From Bacillota bacterium (lineage in GTDB: Bacteria > Armatimonadota > Hebobacteria > Hebobacterales > Hebobacteraceae): a DNA stretch of 6,233 nt. Every line of letters starts with the position of its first letter. Within the stretch, counting starts at the first letter, position 1. Where the stretch lies: the NCBI GenBank assembly GCA_030597345.1, contig JAUVSA010000132.1, positions 1 through 6,233 of the forward strand, in the 5' to 3' direction. The notes under the pieces are model-generated. The model searched no databases and was not told where the DNA came from. It saw only the letters and a program-made list of their open reading frames with translations. Below, in pieces: positions 5,325 through 6,233 of this stretch. The position numbers and the translations under genes are program-made.

Positions 5325-6233
5325 CTAGAGCTTCTCAAGAATGGCCTCGATGTCCTCCAGCCCCGATCGCTCGGCATCCCGAGCGGCGCGCAGTGCGAGG
5401 ATGCTCCGATCACGGCGGATCGGATCCCGCGCGTTCGCCTGCATCTCCAACTCCGCTCGGCGGTCCGCGCTCTTGCCGCTGGCATTCGAGTGGACGAAGG
5501 GGAATGCCTCAGCAACCGAAACCAGGTTCTCGGCCACGGTACGGTAGCTAACGGCGGCGCGCTCGAACAGATTAGCCAGGTCGGGGGAGAGGCGACCCTT
5601 CGCCTCGTCCAGGAAGGCCGCCGCAAACGTCCGGCACTCAGACCACACGCAGGCATTGTAGGCGGCACCCAAGCCGTCCGCCGATCCACTCTCGAGGACG
5701 GAGATCCACACGTCGTAGGCCGCCAATCCTCCCGTGTACGGCTCTTCGCCGAATGTCCACGGAGACGGATCACGACCGTAGTCAAGCGCGAACTGGAGCG
5801 CCTTTCCCACGACCGTCGGATCGGTGGCTGGCGCCGCCAGCCGGATGACGTACATCTCCAGAACGCCAATCCCCGTGTCGCCCACGCTGCGCCACGGCGT
5901 GGGCCCCTTCCCGTCGTCGCACCCTGGTCCCTTGTAGAAGTAGCCATCGCGGTCGTACCCGTAGATAACGGTGAATTCAGGCGCCTCGAACTCCCAACCG
6001 TAGCAGGGGACACCCTCGTCGATGGACGCGCGCGTCTTGTTCCAAGCGAGCTCCTGCTTCGCAGCGAAGTCCTCCTGGCGCTTGAAGGCTAGCACGACTT
6101 CGGGTGCGTAGCTGACGTTCCTCCCAAGCCTGTGAACCGGCTCCGATATCCACGCCGTCGGGCCACTGGGACAAAGCGCTTCGTGGATATTCAGCACGAA
6201 GCCGTGGCCTGCCCCCCCGCCGCGCCACGCGCC
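5325..6233 (-). CDS. BtrH-N/C39-peptidase-like fold protein (5' end beyond right edge)
   Basis: The minus-strand frame is open to the right edge, so the true start lies outside. The visible 302 residues begin GAWRGGGAGHGF and continue VLNIHEALCPSGPTAW. A GTG at 6195-6197 is in frame, but the conserved-looking residues before it show that it is internal. Numbering from that Val, residues 56-85 read R-A-S-I-D-E-G-V-P-C-Y-G-W, a gap, then FTVIYGYDRDG. This is the pattern 'S-I-D-x-G-x-P-V ... GYD' of BtrH N-terminal and C39-like papain-fold proteins. YTGGLAAYDVW (154-164) and a helical C-terminus to EDIEAILEKL follow, reminiscent of DUF4872-type partners. The papain-fold His usually sits just before the 'V-V-x-GYD' strand; here the equivalent reads APEFTVIYGYD without a His, so peptidase activity is doubtful. 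BtrH itself is an acyltransferase in butirosin synthesis, but nothing here points to that pathway. It is the first visible gene of the minus-strand run. Family assignment is moderate. Confidence 0.72.
   Translation of the reverse strand, partial: GAWRGGGAGHGFVLNIHEALCPSGPTAWISEPVHRLGRNVSYAPEVVLAFKRQEDFAAKQELAWNKTRASIDEGVPCYGWEFEAPEFTVIYGYDRDGYFYKGPGCDDGKGPTPWRSVGDTGIGVLEMYVIRLAAPATDPTVVGKALQFALDYGRDPSPWTFGEEPYTGGLAAYDVWISVLESGSADGLGAAYNACVWSECRTFAAAFLDEAKGRLSPDLANLFERAAVSYRTVAENLVSVAEAFPFVHSNASGKSADRRAELEMQANARDPIRRDRSILALRAARDAERSGLEDIEAILEKL

Noticed and set aside
5190..6092. Plus-strand open frame opposite the right-edge gene (300 residues)
   Set aside because: The minus-strand frame carries the family-like motifs (GYD, GLAAYD). 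The plus-strand product is Arg/Gly/Leu-rich without any motif.
1..6233. CRISPR array, tRNA, insertion sequence, prophage or toxin-antitoxin signals
   Set aside because: I looked for regularly spaced repeats, cloverleaf ends, transposase motifs and short paired toxin-like genes and found none.

Overview
The window is GC-rich bacterial chromosomal DNA of about 62% G+C by eye. It is densely coded and carries no rRNA, tRNA, CRISPR array or mobile element that I can see. The gene content points to an uncultured or environmental lineage such as Chloroflexota or Armatimonadota. The pointers are a COG1237-type metallo-beta-lactamase-fold protein, a large TPR protein with a SAP/Rho-N-like tail, an AhpD-like protein and a BtrH-N/C39-like protein. 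This taxonomic placement is inference only.

Layout, left to right. A minus-strand gene of unrecognised family, with an Fn3-like N-terminus, is cut by the left edge (1-382). It is divergent from the only plus-strand gene, an AhpD/carboxymuconolactone-decarboxylase-like protein (670-1194, or from 634). That gene has a good sigma-70-type promoter at 590-618. A tail-to-tail gap of about 96 bases with inverted repeats follows. The rest is one minus-strand run, read from right to left: a BtrH-N/C39-like protein cut by the right edge (5325-6233), a TPR protein of 820 residues (2728-5190), a metallo-beta-lactamase-fold hydrolase of 328 residues (1688-2674), and a small Cys-rich protein of 125 residues (1291-1668). 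The gaps between them are 134, 53 and 19 bases.

Working together: the MBL-fold protein and the small Cys-rich protein are close enough to be co-translated. The Cys spacing C-x2-C-x2-C-x2-C-x3-C suggests an Fe-S or Zn site, so this pair is the most interesting functional unit. The TPR protein has a very basic N-terminus, two TPR blocks and a SAP/Rho-N-like C-terminal segment, which suggests a scaffold that contacts nucleic acid or the ribosome. The AhpD-like protein is its own transcription unit, with a presumed peroxidase or thiol-disulfide function. I see no clear defence, CRISPR or biosynthetic system. The unusual parts are individual proteins of unknown role.
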